A stretch of DNA of 64,000 nucleotides from Datisca glomerata (Eukaryota; Streptophyta; Magnoliopsida; Cucurbitales; Datiscaceae): the NCBI GenBank assembly GCA_003255025.1, contig QANY01004982.1, forward strand, positions 496,591 through 560,590, read 5' to 3'. The notes below the pieces were generated by a model. That model searched no databases. It was not told where the DNA came from and was given only the letters and a program-made list of their open reading frames with translations. Both the position numbers and the translations under genes were made by a program. Below, piece by piece: positions 43,001 through 55,269 of this stretch (its first letter is position 1; each line of letters begins with the position of its first letter).

Positions 43001-43903
43001 TAATCTGTTAAACAGAGGGATGCACTTGCTTCCCACTTGTCCTTTTTGTCTGGAAGAATTAGAAAGTAGTTTATATATTTTCCTTAAATGCAGATTCTCT
43101 CAAGCTGTTTGGTTTGAGATCCTCTCAATTTGAAAAGCGTGGATGTTCCGGGTAATAGTGTAAAAGAAATTTGGCAATGGTTGGTAACTAATCCTCCTAA
43201 CTCAGAAAGGGATTTCTGTTTAAAATGGATAGTTATTGAACTATGGAGAATCTGAAAAACAAGAAATGACTTGGTTTTTAATGGTAAAGAAGCAACCCCT
43301 TTTGATGTGGTGAAGAGAATGCAAGCAGATGCTATGGAGATTGGCTTAAGCCATACTGAAACAACTCAAAATGTTCGCCAAGTAGCTAAGATGGGGATTT
43401 CTCATCCTTTCCCAATTACCAGCAACATAGGCATTAATTCCCACTCTAATTGGAGAATTTATACTAATGATGCATGGAAACCAACCACTAACAATGGAGG
43501 TATAGGCTGGTGTTTGTTCAATCCAAACAATATTGTGATAGCTGCTGGATTTAAAAGAGTTAATGTTGTTCTGAATTCAATGTTAGGGGAAGCAATGACA
43601 GTCTTATGGGTAATGGAGGAAAGTCGATCGTGGAACATAATGAATCTCATAGTTTGTTTAGACGCCTTGAGATTAATTAATATGCTGAATGCTTCCTGCA
43701 GCAAGGATGGAGATTCAGAGTTCCCTATTCATGATATTCTTTTTGTTAGAAATAGTTTTGACAATGTAAATTTTGTTTATGTTCCTAGATCTAACAATGT
43801 TGTAGCGCAAAATTTGGCTAAGATGGACTTTTTAGAATGTACTGATTGCGTAGTTGTTCGTCCTTTTGCCCTTAACGTTGTGAAGATTGTAGAGTCTTAT
43901 TGA
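40056..43903 (+). pseudogene. LINE ORF2 remnant: endonuclease, RT, zinc segment, RNase H
   Basis: Legible segments in order: endonuclease (to about 40270); RT at 41254-41544 (LRPISLCNVSYKVILKVLSN, AAIKIDVSKAYDRIE) and 41607-41882 ([35 protein letters not shown], where the usual FADD-type site reads FVDD); thumb region at 42083-42301; Cys-His segment PTCPFCLEELESSLYIFLKC near 43035-43095; RNase H at 43271-43903 (WRIYTNDAWKPTTNNGGIGW, YVPRSNNVVAQNLAKMDF). Stops and frameshifts separate the pieces. The RNase H block alone is open for 210 codons. Confidence 0.9.
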
Positions 43904-44526
43904 TGTTTTATGCAGTTCGTTTTGACAAAAAAATTGGAAAGGACAATTTTCCAAATTTCTGACAAAAAAACATCAAACAACGAGAGATGTCAAATTATGA
44001 GTTATGAAATTCAAGTTGCTTTTAAGGGACCTTTTTCATTTTGGGTTAAGAAAAATATACCCCTTTTAAACAACTCAGAAATTTATAACCATGATTCACT
44101 AAGCCTAATGAAAAAATCTAAGCAAACTCACTTCTTTTCCCAATGCCATATCAAATCAAGGAAGGTGAAAAATATCAATTTTAATATTTTTGCTTTCCTT
44201 TCCCGCTTCTGCAACCTTCTTCAACAAATTTCATCTTCAACAAAGTTCTTCTTCAATAAAGGTTCTTCTCCAACAAAGGTTCTTCTTCTTCTTCTTCTTT
44301 TGTATACTACGTATTCATCTTTTTATCGAGACCTTACTCATTCTTCATCAGACCCGACCCATTCTTTTCTTCTTCAGACCCGACACATTCTTCATCGAGT
44401 GACGAATCAAAACCGAGCACATAAGCTTGCTTGTTCTTACTGCAGTTTGTTTTTGAAATTTATCAGTCTATTTTGTATGTATATTGAACCTATTTAGCAA
44501 TCCAATGCAAATTGCATATATTCTAG

Positions 44527-46125
44527 GACTACTTGAAGGGTTCAAGTAATTATTTTTTACTACTTCAACCCTTCAAGTAGTTTTTTCTATTAAAGTCTGT
44601 TGTCTAGTAAACTTGTCACTACTTGAAGGGTTCAAGTAATAATTTTATACTACTTCAGCCCTTCAAGTAGTTTTTTTCTCTCTTGAAGTCTATTGTCCAG
44701 TAAGCAAAACCACTACTTGAGGGCTCAAGTATTAATTTTTTATTACTTGAACCCTTCAAGTAATTTTTTTTCTCATGAATTTTTTTGTCCAGTAAGCACG
44801 TCACACGACTTGAAAGGTTCAAGTAATTATTTTTTCTCTTGAGTCTATTGTCCAGTAAAATAATCACTACTTGAGGCCTCAAGTATTAATTTTTTACTAC
44901 TTGAAACTTTTAGGTAGTGATTTGCTTAGTAGACAATAGATTTTGAGAGAAAAAACTACTTGAAGGGTTCAAGTAGTAAAAACTTACTACTTGAACCCTT
45001 CAAGTAGTGAGGGGTTTACTAGACAATAAATTTCAAGAGGAAAAAAAATTACTTGAAGGATTCAAGTAGTGTAAATTACTACTTGATGTAGTGGAAGCCT
45101 TAAAAAAACCCTAATAATATAAAAAGCTGTTGAATCGCGCATGATTTCCAACATCGATCTTTCAAAACCTGTTGAATCCTACAAAAAAAACCCCAAATTA
45201 TGACCGAAACAACTTCCGAGCCCTTGAAATTGCTTCAAGTAGTATTGTTTAGACCCAAAACAAGGGTGCGGTAGGTAATCCTTCCCCATCACGCATGTAG
45301 ATCTCTGAATAAACTTTAATTTGATATCTTACAAGTCACATGGTTCTACCCGAGTCAAAAGTTATGCCCTCCGAAATTTGACATGCGCGTGCCACGATCC
45401 ATTTATTTTAGAAATTCTAAAGCAATCCGCATCACTACTTGAAACCCTTCAAGTAGTGACAAGTTTACTGGACAACACACTTGAAGAGAAAAAAACTACT
45501 TGAAGAGCTTACTGGACAACAGAATAAAAATTACTTGAAATGTTCAAGTGGTAACAAATGACTTCTTGAACCATTTAAATATTCACATGCTCACCGAAAA
45601 ATTATTACTGGATTCAAACTGACTACTTAAAAGGCTCAAGTAGTAAAAAATGACTACTTGAACCGTTCTAGTAGTCAGTTTGAGTCGTGCAGTCTGTTAT
45701 CCAGTGAGCACATGCCTACTTGAACCCTTCAAGTAGTAGAAAATTTACTACTTGAATCCTCAAGTAGTCATTTATTACTACTTAAACTGTTTAAGTAGTC
45801 ACATGCTCTCCGGATAAATCATTGTTGAAGAAAAAAATGACTACTTGAAATATTCAAGTAGCCTTTTTGTTTCATGGAGTGATTTATTTAGAGAGCGTGT
45901 GACTACTTGAAGGGTTCAAGTACTCAGAAAATATTATTTGAACCCTTCAAGTAGTCAAATTGTTTGTTAAGGTAGGTTTATACAAAGAGCATGTAATCGC
46001 TTGAAGGGTTCACGTAGTATTTTATGACTACTTGAACCCTTCAACTAGTCATTTTGTTTTATGCAGTGATTTTACATGGAGTATGTGACTACTTGAACCC
46101 TTTAAGTAATCATTTTTGCCTCAAG
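44527..46125. repeat. Palindrome array 2
   Basis: Same unit as array 1 (arms ACTACTTGAA / TTCAAGTAGT, GGG or CCC centre) with the same spacer words (CTCTTGAAGTCTATTGTCC, CAGTAAGC). About 30 units are present, more mutated than in copy 1; four more decayed units lie at about 46480-46680. The unique core 45091-45434 splits it. Confidence 0.92.
45091..45434. other. Core of palindrome-array element, copy 2
   Basis: Read on the minus strand it follows core 1: GGATCGTGGCACGCGCATGT, GGCATAACTTTTGACTCGGG, GTAAGATATCAAAT, GTTTCGGTCATAATTTGGGG. Similarity by eye is roughly 70-80 percent with small indels. No shared reading frame was found. Confidence 0.75.
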
Positions 46126-46889
46126 TTAGTGAGCAATTTAAACACAAAAATTGACACCATCCACACACTAATAAATCTTAAACCCCTCGTCAGTTTATAA
46201 TTACTTGAATTTCAATCAATAAACATATCCAATCAACAAACTTATGATCGAAATAAGTGTATAAGAATTCACAAATGCAAACAACAAAACAGGCATGTTT
46301 GCTTCATGAGCTCAAGTTAGCTGAATTACTATTGTTGTGACAGCTAATACAGACTAAACAAGTTCTCAAATCTTGATTTTCTTTCTACTCTCAGCTTTCT
46401 TGGAAACTAAATAGCGAAAAAAGAGAGAAATAGAGAAAGAAACTAAATTTAAAACCTTCGAGTGCTTGCAATCTGTCAAATACTTGAACCCTTAAGCAGT
46501 CACACGGTGTATGAGTGCTTGACTGACAAAAAACAACAACTACTTGAACCCTTCAAATAGTCATAAACAACTACTTAAAATCATTCAAATAATCATTTGG
46601 TGTATAAGTGTTGACTGAGAAAAAAATAATTACTTGAAAGACTCAATTAGTCATAAAAAAAATAATTGAACTTTTCAAATAGAAGAAAATGTTTTGTTAA
46701 AAAATAAAGAATAATAATAACAAGAAAATATTATTAAATTATTTTGACATGTGCATTGAAAAAAGAAAAAAATGATGAGGGAATAAAAAGATTGTAAGTG
46801 ATGATATAAATTTTTTTTTAAAAGAGTATAAATTTTTTTTAAAGAAAATGAAAAAGTATATTTATAAAAAAAAAACATTTTATTTTCCC

Positions 46890-47790
46890 GTTAAAAGAGA
46901 TTTAAAACACAGTAATTGGAAAGTACGTGCCCAGGTTCCGTTGACTAAAGAATAGAGTCAACTATAATAGACGGCCGTTTACGTCAGCCAGATAACGGCT
47001 TTATCCATAGCAATTAGCAACTTCAATTTGCCAATTTAATTATTTTTTTAAACCGAATTTGCCAATTTTTTTTTCCAACAAGAATTTGCCAATTTCGTAA
47101 CTCTTCTCCATCTATTTTTACTGATACACTAATATAAACAATTAAGTTGTTATGATTGAAATTTAGCTAACAACATCTTACTACTAGAAACTCTTTATTT
47201 TAAAGAGAAAAAAAATCATAAATTTTAAAGTTTGAAATCAGATAATTTATCTAATAATTTTATAATCTCATCCAACTTTCATCATCCGGTTTATAAATAA
47301 ACACCTTAATTAGATAAAATATATATAAATAACTAGTAAAATCTATGGTCAAAGTGTAATTATTTATAAGATAAATGAAACTTGTTAGTTATAAATTATA
47401 ATTTATTAATTTGATTTATGCAATTTTTTAATTGTGGAGTTACCTAAATTACAATGAGAAAAAATCTTAGATATATATTCTAAAATTTTGAAATATAATT
47501 TCACGAACAAATATATTTTTTCAATAACAACTATATAATAAAATCTCATATCACTTTATAGATAATTATCTGATTCAGATATTCAAATAATATATTTGTA
47601 TCTAGAACCCCAACTCTAATTAACAAAAAAAAAAAGAAGAAATTGCTTGAGTTTCACTTGTCCACAAAGTCTAAAAGAAAAATCAAGAGGAATCTGTCTC
47701 TCTCCTCTCTACAATCAAATATTCAGTATTAGAAGTTTTCAACGCTGCGAGCCATAGTTGACAAATTTGAAGCAGAGAGTTTGGCATACG
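46890..47790. other. AT-rich upstream region of the F-box gene
   Basis: No gene is seen. The last few hundred bases should hold the distal promoter of the F-box gene. Confidence 0.4.
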
Positions 47791-47798
47791 CTATAAAA
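47791..47798 (+). promoter_or_regulatory. Candidate TATA box of the F-box gene
   Basis: CTATAAAA lies about 150 bp before the start codon, followed by a pyrimidine-rich, ATG-free leader, an arrangement consistent with a start site near 47825. Confidence 0.6.
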
Positions 47799-47941
47799 CC
47801 CAATGTTTTAGCCTCCCTTTCCCCAACTTATCCCCTATCTACTTCCCTTACCCCCATCACCAAACTTCAACCCAAACATTCCATTCTTCCTTTAATTGAA
47901 TAACAAGCTGTAAAACAGAGAGTCTTCTAAGAAACAAATCC

Positions 47942-48979
47942 ATGGCTTCTCCTTCTGCTTTATCATCTACATCCACCGTTGATCAACCCAGTATTAGCGC
48001 AATCATCTCCACCGTCCATCCTGATATCCTTCTGACTCATATTCTCACGCGACTCGACGGCTCTTCTCTTGCCTCCGCCTCCTCTGCTTCCTCCCAACTA
48101 CACGCTCTCTCCGCCGACGATAAACTCTGGCGTGATATCTGCGTCGCCACGTGGCCTTCCCTTAATGATTTTCGCCTTCGCCACCTCATCTCCAGCTTTC
48201 CTTCTGGTCACCGTTCGTTTTACTCCGACTCGTTTCCTTTTCTTGACCACCGTTCTTCGCGGAAACGTCATCTCGACCATCCGTTTCAAATGAAGGAATT
48301 GATTTCCGCCGTCGATGTTTACTACCAGGGCAAACTAATATTCTCCAAAGTCCAGCAGACGGCCACGGAGAGTAATTGGTTCCTCGGGTCGCCTTTCCGG
48401 GTCGACCTACTTGACCCGAAAGAGTCGGTTCCAACACCTATACGACACGTAGGAAAAATCGAAGACTGGTTTACTCACGTGCAAGAGAATATGACGCTGA
48501 ATTGGATAGTAATTGACCCAAACCGAAAACGAGCGGCGGATATATCCAGCCGGAGACCAGTTTCCATCCGGCGGCACTGGTTGACCGGAGACATTCAGCT
48601 GCGATACGCGACGATCATGGGGGCCGACGGAAGGGAAGGGTCGTCGTCGGAGATGGTGCAGTGTGGGGTGGTGGTCACGTGCGTGGGGAAAGAGGGAGGG
48701 GAGATGCACGTGAGGGAGGTGAGGATGCAAATTGAGGACATGGAGGGAAAGCATTTGAGTGGGGAGGAGAGTTTGGTAATTTTGCAGGAGGGAATGGAGA
48801 ATGGGAAGAGGAAGAAGGCCAGAAGAGAGGAAGCGAAGGAGAGGTTCGAGGAGTACACAAAGATGAAGAGAGAGAGAAGAGAGAGAAGGGAGAGGAGAGA
48901 GAGAGCTCTGGACATGCTCTGCATCGTCGCCGGCATTACCTTTTTTACGGCTTTCTGGTCTTTCATTTTGTTCAGATAA
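47942..48979 (+). CDS. F-box protein with C-terminal membrane anchor (CFB-like)
   Basis: A single-exon gene of 345 aa. F-box proteins recruit substrates to SCF (SKP1-cullin-F-box) ubiquitin ligases. Seen: a Ser-rich N-terminus (residues 1-25); an F-box at about 26-73 (HPDILLTHILTRLDGSSLAS, DDKLWRDICVATWPS); the family-typical segment SAVDVYYQGKLIFSKVQQT and WFLGSPFRVDLLDPKESVP; a highly charged RE-repeat stretch (about 298-322); and a hydrophobic tail, residues 323-344, likely one membrane span. This matches the small family of Arabidopsis CFB (cytokinin-induced F-box, At3g44326), At2g27310 and At2g36090, which from memory share the C-terminal anchor. The ATG has a good context (AATCCATGGCT) and no ATG precedes it in the leader. 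The gene is more GC-rich than the surrounding DNA and intact. The exact family member is inferred, so no symbol is given. Confidence 0.93.
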   Translation: MASPSALSSTSTVDQPSISAIISTVHPDILLTHILTRLDGSSLASASSASSQLHALSADDKLWRDICVATWPSLNDFRLRHLISSFPSGHRSFYSDSFPFLDHRSSRKRHLDHPFQMKELISAVDVYYQGKLIFSKVQQTATESNWFLGSPFRVDLLDPKESVPTPIRHVGKIEDWFTHVQENMTLNWIVIDPNRKRAADISSRRPVSIRRHWLTGDIQLRYATIMGADGREGSSSEMVQCGVVVTCVGKEGGEMHVREVRMQIEDMEGKHLSGEESLVILQEGMENGKRKKARREEAKERFEEYTKMKRERRERRERRERALDMLCIVAGITFFTAFWSFILFR

Positions 48980-50076
48980 AATTTTTAAAATACAAATGTA
49001 GTAAATAGAAGAAACGAAGGGAATCAAATCTGTTGTTATATTTTTTTAATCAAAGAAGGTAATGAAATGTATAAATTTTATTTTTGTATAATGTTTACCC
49101 AATAGTTTAATTCTGATCTTAGTGAATGAATCACTTTTTTTTTTGGTACATATGGAAGATCCAATAGGAATTAGAATATTCATTCTCATGTTTAATTAAT
49201 TTCTTAGTAAAAGGGATCTTTGGACTTTTAAGTTTACACTATTTCTCCATAATTTTATCAATCACTTACTCCAATAATTTAAAATGCTGCAATAAAATCA
49301 TTTGATTAATTTGAAAATTTTAATATTTTTATGTCATTGATGGCTCAGAGAATTGAAACACATCTCAATGTTATTTATAAACGACTAGATCATTAAAGCT
49401 CGCTCGTAGAATATGAATCAATTAATTAACATGTTACTTTTTTGAGAAGTACCAGTCTATATCACTGTTCTTCATCATTAAACTAATATCATAATTTACA
49501 TATTTAACTCATCATCTTTCTCCGATCAAATTCATGAGAATGTGCAAGAGTCTCTCGTGATTATTTTCTTGTTAGGTAAGAATAAAGTTGATTAGGTATT
49601 ATTTCTATGCTCCAAAGTCAAGTAAATAATTATATCATTCTAAGACTTCATACAAAATACATTACAGACACATCTCAATTATTTGACATATTGATAAACA
49701 AAGATGGCACATACCTAGATCACATTAGTCAATAATTAAAATTTTATTATGTCCTTAACAAATAAAACAAGATCAACATATAATATGCCAGTTAATCCCT
49801 AATAAAATAAGGTGAACAACTTCAATTATTTTTCTTCGCTATCACAAGTGGGTTCTATCAAATAAATTAATTTAGTTAAAGCAACATACCCACTTTTCCA
49901 CTTATATATTGTTCATATTATTATATAAATAGTTTAAAAGTCATGCGTTCTGACTATGGAACATTTGATCAAATCATTGATATAAATGATTTGGGCATAA
50001 GAATAATGTGTGTGCCGGGAGAAAGTGTAGAAAGGAAGGATATAATCAAAGCAAACCTTTTTGACCTTTGAATATA
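48980..50076. other. F-box gene 3' UTR and AT-rich intergenic DNA
   Basis: The 3' UTR probably ends within the first 150-200 bp. No gene or clear repeat follows before the CACTA element. Confidence 0.45.
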
Positions 50077-52899
50077 CACTAAAAAAAATTCATCTACTGC
50101 GACGGTCATTAGAGTCTAGGATGATGGTTTATAAACGTCAAAAGAGAGACGACGACGGTTAAAGAACCGTCAGGATCATCACTGTCGGGATTGAATCACC
50201 GACGATTTTGACAACCGTGAGAGGAACGTTGCGACAGTTTCAAATCGTCGCGAAAGAATATACCGCGACAATTTTCTGCTACGAGTTATAAAACCGTTGC
50301 AATTTCTTTATAACAACGGTTCTCAAACCGTCGCCAATAAGTAGTATAACTACGACGATTTTAAAACCATCGCTAATTTGCCCTCAGCCAATTTTTTACG
50401 ACAGTTCTTAAACCGTCGCAAAAAACACTGATTTCACAAAAATTCTTCATATTTCTGCTTATTCCAAAAAAATCTTGCATATTAACACAATATTAACATG
50501 GTATATATATCCACAATAGTCAGAGCCGTATCGTTCTATATATTTACAGAGCGCATAATTATAAAGCATTAAATCTTTAATTAGATAACCAAAATATACT
50601 AGAGTATCAATAAAAATTATCCAATGAGTTCAAAGTATGAAAATTTGAAATAACAAAATATTTCATAAGTATTAAATAACGTTAAACAACAAAAGGCTAC
50701 CCTAGTCTTTACGAGAGTCTTGCATAAACTTCATAATTAAGCTTAGCTAGGAGCGTATCTCTGAACATTCAGCCTGCACCTAGTCATATTTCTCATGCAT
50801 CTCTGAACATCCAGCCTCTAACTGAGGAACCCGTGCGCATTGAGCATCCAACTCAGCTACTCGTGCAAGTTGGGATTCTAGCTCAGTTGATAAACGTGTA
50901 GAATCTTGTGTGGACGATTCCTCACGATAATGCGAGAACACTTGAGATGGAGTTACCCCGAGTCCTAATGAACGCACTTGTCCAGGTGCTCTGAATCCAA
51001 TACTTGTGAGAGCACGTCGATTGGTGAATTGGATCATAATCACCACCTGTAAGTTGACTCGTGCGCTCTTTAAGTTTCGCCTATAATATAAATTAAGACT
51101 TAGTATGAGTAAACATGTAATAACATTTAAAAACTTGGTATTAATATTACAACTTATACTTACTGCAACTTTTCCAGTTTCTTCATTTACACAAGTTTCA
51201 TCTTTCCGTTCATGTGAGGCTACAAAAAGATCCATTCTTGAGGGCTCTCTTTGAAGCTCTTCTGTCTATAAAATGAGAATATATGATTAAATATACTTAA
51301 AATAAAACTGATTAAAACAATTTATAAAGTTTAGAATTTACCATTTCTGCTATTTTCGTTGGTATACTGGTACGTCCCAACGTGTGAGGGTGTTTTAGTG
51401 TGCTCCGTGATCTTCTGTTAGTTGCAGATTGCTTTTATATTTATGAAAGATAAATAAAAGTTAATTTATTTCACATACAATTTAATCATAGATGTATAGT
51501 AAAAAAATCATATATTTCATTCTTCTGAGTACCATTTATGAATTATCGCAACAAAACTCTCTTTTGGAATAATATCATTCCAATATTCTAATGCCTCTTC
51601 CTCTATTTCATATCTCGCCATATATTCATTTTTTATTTTGCTCTTCTCATCCTTCCATCTTCAAATTTGTCTCTATATATTGTTTCCCCTTCCTTTTAAT
51701 AGTTGTTAGCAACATATTTTAAAAGCAAATTGAACAAACAAACAGATCGCAAAAACAACCAGAACTAAATTTCTCAATGCCTATAGCTAAACCTGTTTCT
51801 TGAGCTAGTAAGGTTAAATTGATACAAATTAATACATGAAAATAGTCTTGATTTTCATGAAAGAAACTATAAAAAAATCAAGAAAAGGTTTCAAAGGTGC
51901 TTTATCAGAAAATTCTATGAAAATTATAAGAAGAATTAAATAAAAGTGCATGATCTAATAAGTAATCTATTACCTCTCTTTCATTCCAGAAGCAACACTG
52001 CCAGACAATAATACCAACAAAAAAACCTAATAAGAACAACCAGAACCAAACCCACATAAACCCCAACATAATCATAAATGCTCTCTCTAAGGCTAACATA
52101 AAATCAAAAATAAAACCAAACCCACAAAAATACACAACGAAAACAACTAAAATTCACAAATCTTTCCCATCAAACTTATCATTACAGAACAACACAGGTA
52201 ATCAAATAGGAAAAGTGAAACTTACCGACCAAGAATTTAGCAGGAAACCCACGTACAGATCGGGGCTAGGCGGGGATGAGCTACGGGGAGGAGGACACAG
52301 GATGAGCTACGACTGAGCTACCTCTGTCGGGGCTGAGATCGCATGTCGAAGTTCACAGAAGATGAGGACCATAGGCTGAGCTACGACGAGGAGGACACGG
52401 AAGATGAGGACCACGAGCTAAGCTACGGCGAGGAGATCGCCTGTCGTCGAAGTTCACTGGTGCAGAGGAAAATGGGGAAGAAGGGTTTTCTAGGCGCGGG
52501 CTAAAATTAATTTAGGGTTTTCTATTGCTGCGGTTTTTAAAAACCGTAGCAATATAACATATCCTGACTGTTTAGTTGAACCGTTGGAAAAATCGGCCGA
52601 GTTTCTCTTTCCAACTGCGACGGTTCAACCAAACCGTTGTAAACAAAAGTCCAACAAGCATCTCTGTCCCAACGGTTAACCTAAACCGTCGCAATGTGTG
52701 TAGAAAGGTTTATTACCGACAGTTCAACAAAACCGTCGGCATATCTTAGGTAATTCCGACAGTTTGCGTAACATCATCGGCATATATCCCACATTTGTGA
52801 CGGTTAGTTAAACCGTCACAGTTACTTCTCCTTTTAAACAATTAACGGTTGAACGAACCGTCGCCGTATAACCGTCATAATATTGGATTTTTTTTAGTG
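50077..52899. mobile_element. CACTA (En/Spm) element, deletion derivative
   Basis: Ends are CACTAAAAAAAAT at 50077 and its reverse complement ATTTTTTTTAGTG finishing at 52899. The 3-bp target duplication ATA flanks both sides (50074-50076 and 52900-52902), as expected for CACTA elements. About 300-400 bp at each end hold many short subterminal repeats of GCGACGGTT / AACCGTCGC in both orientations, the usual transposase-binding layout. Only a fragment of a plant transposase-type gene remains inside. Confidence 0.95.
50730..51420 (-). pseudogene. CACTA-associated transposase fragment (Transposase_24 type)
   Basis: On the minus strand, AEM-like pieces read in order: RRSRSTLKHPHTLGRTSIPT (about 51350-51420), EPSRMDLFVASHERKDETCV (about 51180-51245), and GFRAPGQVRSLGLGVTPSQV followed by a coiled-coil-like Glu/Leu segment (50780-51030). 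This layout (conserved THKKKDG-like motif, then a glycine-rich VRGLG segment and a coiled tail) is that of the protein family often annotated as Transposase_24/PTTA next to CACTA elements. The frame is interrupted, probably by introns and decay. Confidence 0.65.
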
Positions 52900-52902
52900 A
52901 TA

Positions 52903-55265
52903 TGTGTAAGTAGCCCAATTGTTCTTTTTAATTTGAAATATGTTATTTTCTCATTAAATTTTAGTAGTGTAAGTTGCGATAATGATTCACTCATTCATTT
53001 ATATGATGTTTTAACATGTCTTTTGTAATTGCTAAACTAATTCACTTCGTATTTTATGAGATTTTTTAGATAAACCCATGAATCGATTGCCTGGTGATTT
53101 TAGTACTAAAGATTTTATAATAGTTTGCGATTTGAATTCTAAGCAATTAAATTGTCACCCCAAACTCAGTTAATATATATGCTTACACTTGTACTTAGTA
53201 CATTTGTGTATGTACCATACTCTAAGAATATATCTATATAAATCAAGATAACTCGGACTTAAACATTAGAGATATCGTCTTAAAAGTACCCAGAACAGGT
53301 CTACGTATATACTAAACATGTATTAATTGATTTCATAGCTTGTTTAATTTGAACACTTTTCGATAAGATGGATTGACGCATTTGATTAATCACCATACTC
53401 ATACTTTAAAGATTGTGGGTTCGAATCATATTATTCAATTCTTCTTAAAACCTGTAATTTAGTTTTGACAAAAAAAATTTGAAGCACTTTTCAAAAAATA
53501 ATTATCCAAAACACTTCCATACTATAAACATGATTTTTAATATTGATTTTTCTAAATTTTTTTTTCTTTTAAAAATTTGTTTTCAAAATCACAAACTATG
53601 TAACACAGTAAAAGTTGAGAACGCTGAAGTTTCAACTTGGGCCGTACATATAGATATAAACGGCTTCAATCAGATAACTAAAAAATCAGTAGTGTTTTCA
53701 AATCGGCCATATTTAAAAAATACACAAAAGATGGACACAAGTATAAAAACATCAAAATAGCCACTACATGGGTGATAAAAATTTCAGTGGGTCGAAGAAA
53801 TTTGCTTCTAATATGTCGATTGTATATTTGATATATATAATATATATCAAATATATTTACGATATATTTTATATATTTTATATGTACAATACATATTATA
53901 GAAATTTCTGAATATTATGGCACTCAAATTGTGGACACAACGGTTTATTTTTATTCTATCTATAAAAATAAAAAAATATAAAAAGAAAGTTTAATTACAT
54001 GTAATCAGTGCATTATATCATATTAGATCTGTACCGCCCAAAAACATATTGAGGGACCCAAATTACACTACGCATGTTGGCCAAGAATTGCTCTGCTAAG
54101 CTCTGTGTTAAACATTCTTGACAAAAAACAAATAAAAAGCAAAAAATTTTCTCAAGATCCTATATGTGGCATGACTCGAGTCGATTGTGCGGTGACGTGG
54201 TATTAGTTGTCAGAACTAGGGCTCGATTTTTCGGAGTTAGACATTTGTCAGATGTGAGAGGAAATGACATAGGGAGCGGAGCTTGTGGTGAGGATAACTG
54301 GATAAGTCCAATGTGAACATTGCGTAATTTGTTATTTCCTTTTCTCTAATTACCATAAAAATTTTAGTACCAGTAAACTATATATATCTTTTTTGTTTTT
54401 GGAAATTGAGAAACTATGAAATAAAAATTAAGATGATATGTCTTATTTATCCATCTCATTTGGTGATCAATGAACTTTTATCATGTCTTAAGAAAATTTG
54501 TTACACGTACTAAATAATCAACTTAGTTTTAAACAAGAAAAAAATAAACACATGACAATACATACTGGTGGAGCATGTATGGGAGACAGAAAAATGAGAC
54601 GTCATATTACCATACTACAAGTTTTTTGCTTTATTAGTTTGAAAGTAAGTGCTAGATTTTGAATTGAACAGTGCTATTATTGACATTATTGCATTTTTTG
54701 AACAACAATTCACAATCTTTACAGGAGACAAAAAACTAATGTGTTGTTTTTATAGAAGGACACTTGTTGTGTAGGTTACATCTGTATGGTAAATGATGCT
54801 AGTTATCCATCTCTGTTTCTCATTTTGCCGATTCTACATGCATTTCCAAATTTCTAATATGACAAATCACCTTTTTCTTTACCTAAATAAGCAAAAACTG
54901 AAATCAACTACTTCTATATGAATTTTACTAAATAAGTGCTTAAAACTATCACATAGGTGTTTGGTTTTATTTTTTATCCACTTCATTTCTTTTAACTATT
55001 ATCTTTATCTTTATAGATTTCAAGAAGAGGATCTTGTAGAAGCAATTTCAAAATAAACTATTGAAAGATTAGTCCTATTAAGTATTGACAGACTTTGAAT
55101 CTGATTGTTGCATAAATATAATGTTATAATATATTGGTTAAAAAGTGAGTTTATCACTGTGAGTAATTGATATAAAGAATTATTTATTGAGTAGAAATCT
55201 ATTTAGAATGACTTTGAAAAGTTAATTGAATAAAAAAATATGGTTGATTGTTAGAATTGTAAGAT
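52903..55265. other. AT-rich intergenic region, no gene recognised
   Basis: A TA-rich self-complementary stretch (TTGATATATATAATATATATC) is at about 53828-53850. A 93-codon frame at 53479-53760 has skewed composition and no motif, so it is not called. Nothing else could be supported. Confidence 0.4.
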
Positions 55266-55269
55266 ATAT

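Larger units (their letters stand above)
29101..43932 (+). mobile_element. L1-type LINE, split by a nested Copia element
   Basis: The LINE lies in two parts, 29101-29366 and 40056-43932, interrupted by the Copia element 29367-40050. The endonuclease domain begins at 29101 (NRGSPLTIPSLRGLNLTHSQ, SGGLTVL) and resumes at 40056 with WRIFAIYVSTHDGIPKEQF and CVVVGNFNDLAFS. Reverse transcriptase, a Cys-rich zinc segment and a C-terminal RNase H follow. Many stops and frameshifts make it a dead copy. The 3' end is taken at the A-run after TTTTGACAAAAAAA (about 43932). The element may begin upstream of 29101; no target duplication was identified. Confidence 0.88.
43999..46889. mobile_element. Palindrome-array element, copy 2 (inverted, older)
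   Basis: The left end carries GACCTTTTTCATTTTGGGTT and AAAAATATACCCC. The right end on the minus strand carries TAAATATACTTTTTCATTTTC and AATTTATACTC, the same inverted-end words as copy 1. The order of parts is reversed relative to copy 1: TCTTCTTC-rich arm, array (44527-45090), core (45091-45434), array (45435-46125), then TTTGTTGATTG-type flank. Ends are placed approximately and no clear target duplication is left. It lies within about 70 bp of the LINE's 3' end. Confidence 0.7.

Noticed and set aside
43910..44497. 195-codon plus-strand frame after the LINE
   Set aside because: It spans the LINE tail and the end of palindrome-array element copy 2, with a low-complexity Leu/Phe/Ser stretch from a TTCTTC repeat. 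No gene-like motif.
48407..49027. 206-codon antisense frame over the F-box gene
   Set aside because: It is a shadow of the GC-rich F-box coding sequence and has no motif of its own. The other frames at 48069-48966 are rejected for the same reason.
53479..53760. 93-codon frame as a small gene
   Set aside because: Composition follows the AT-rich surroundings. There is no motif, no start context and no supporting neighbour.
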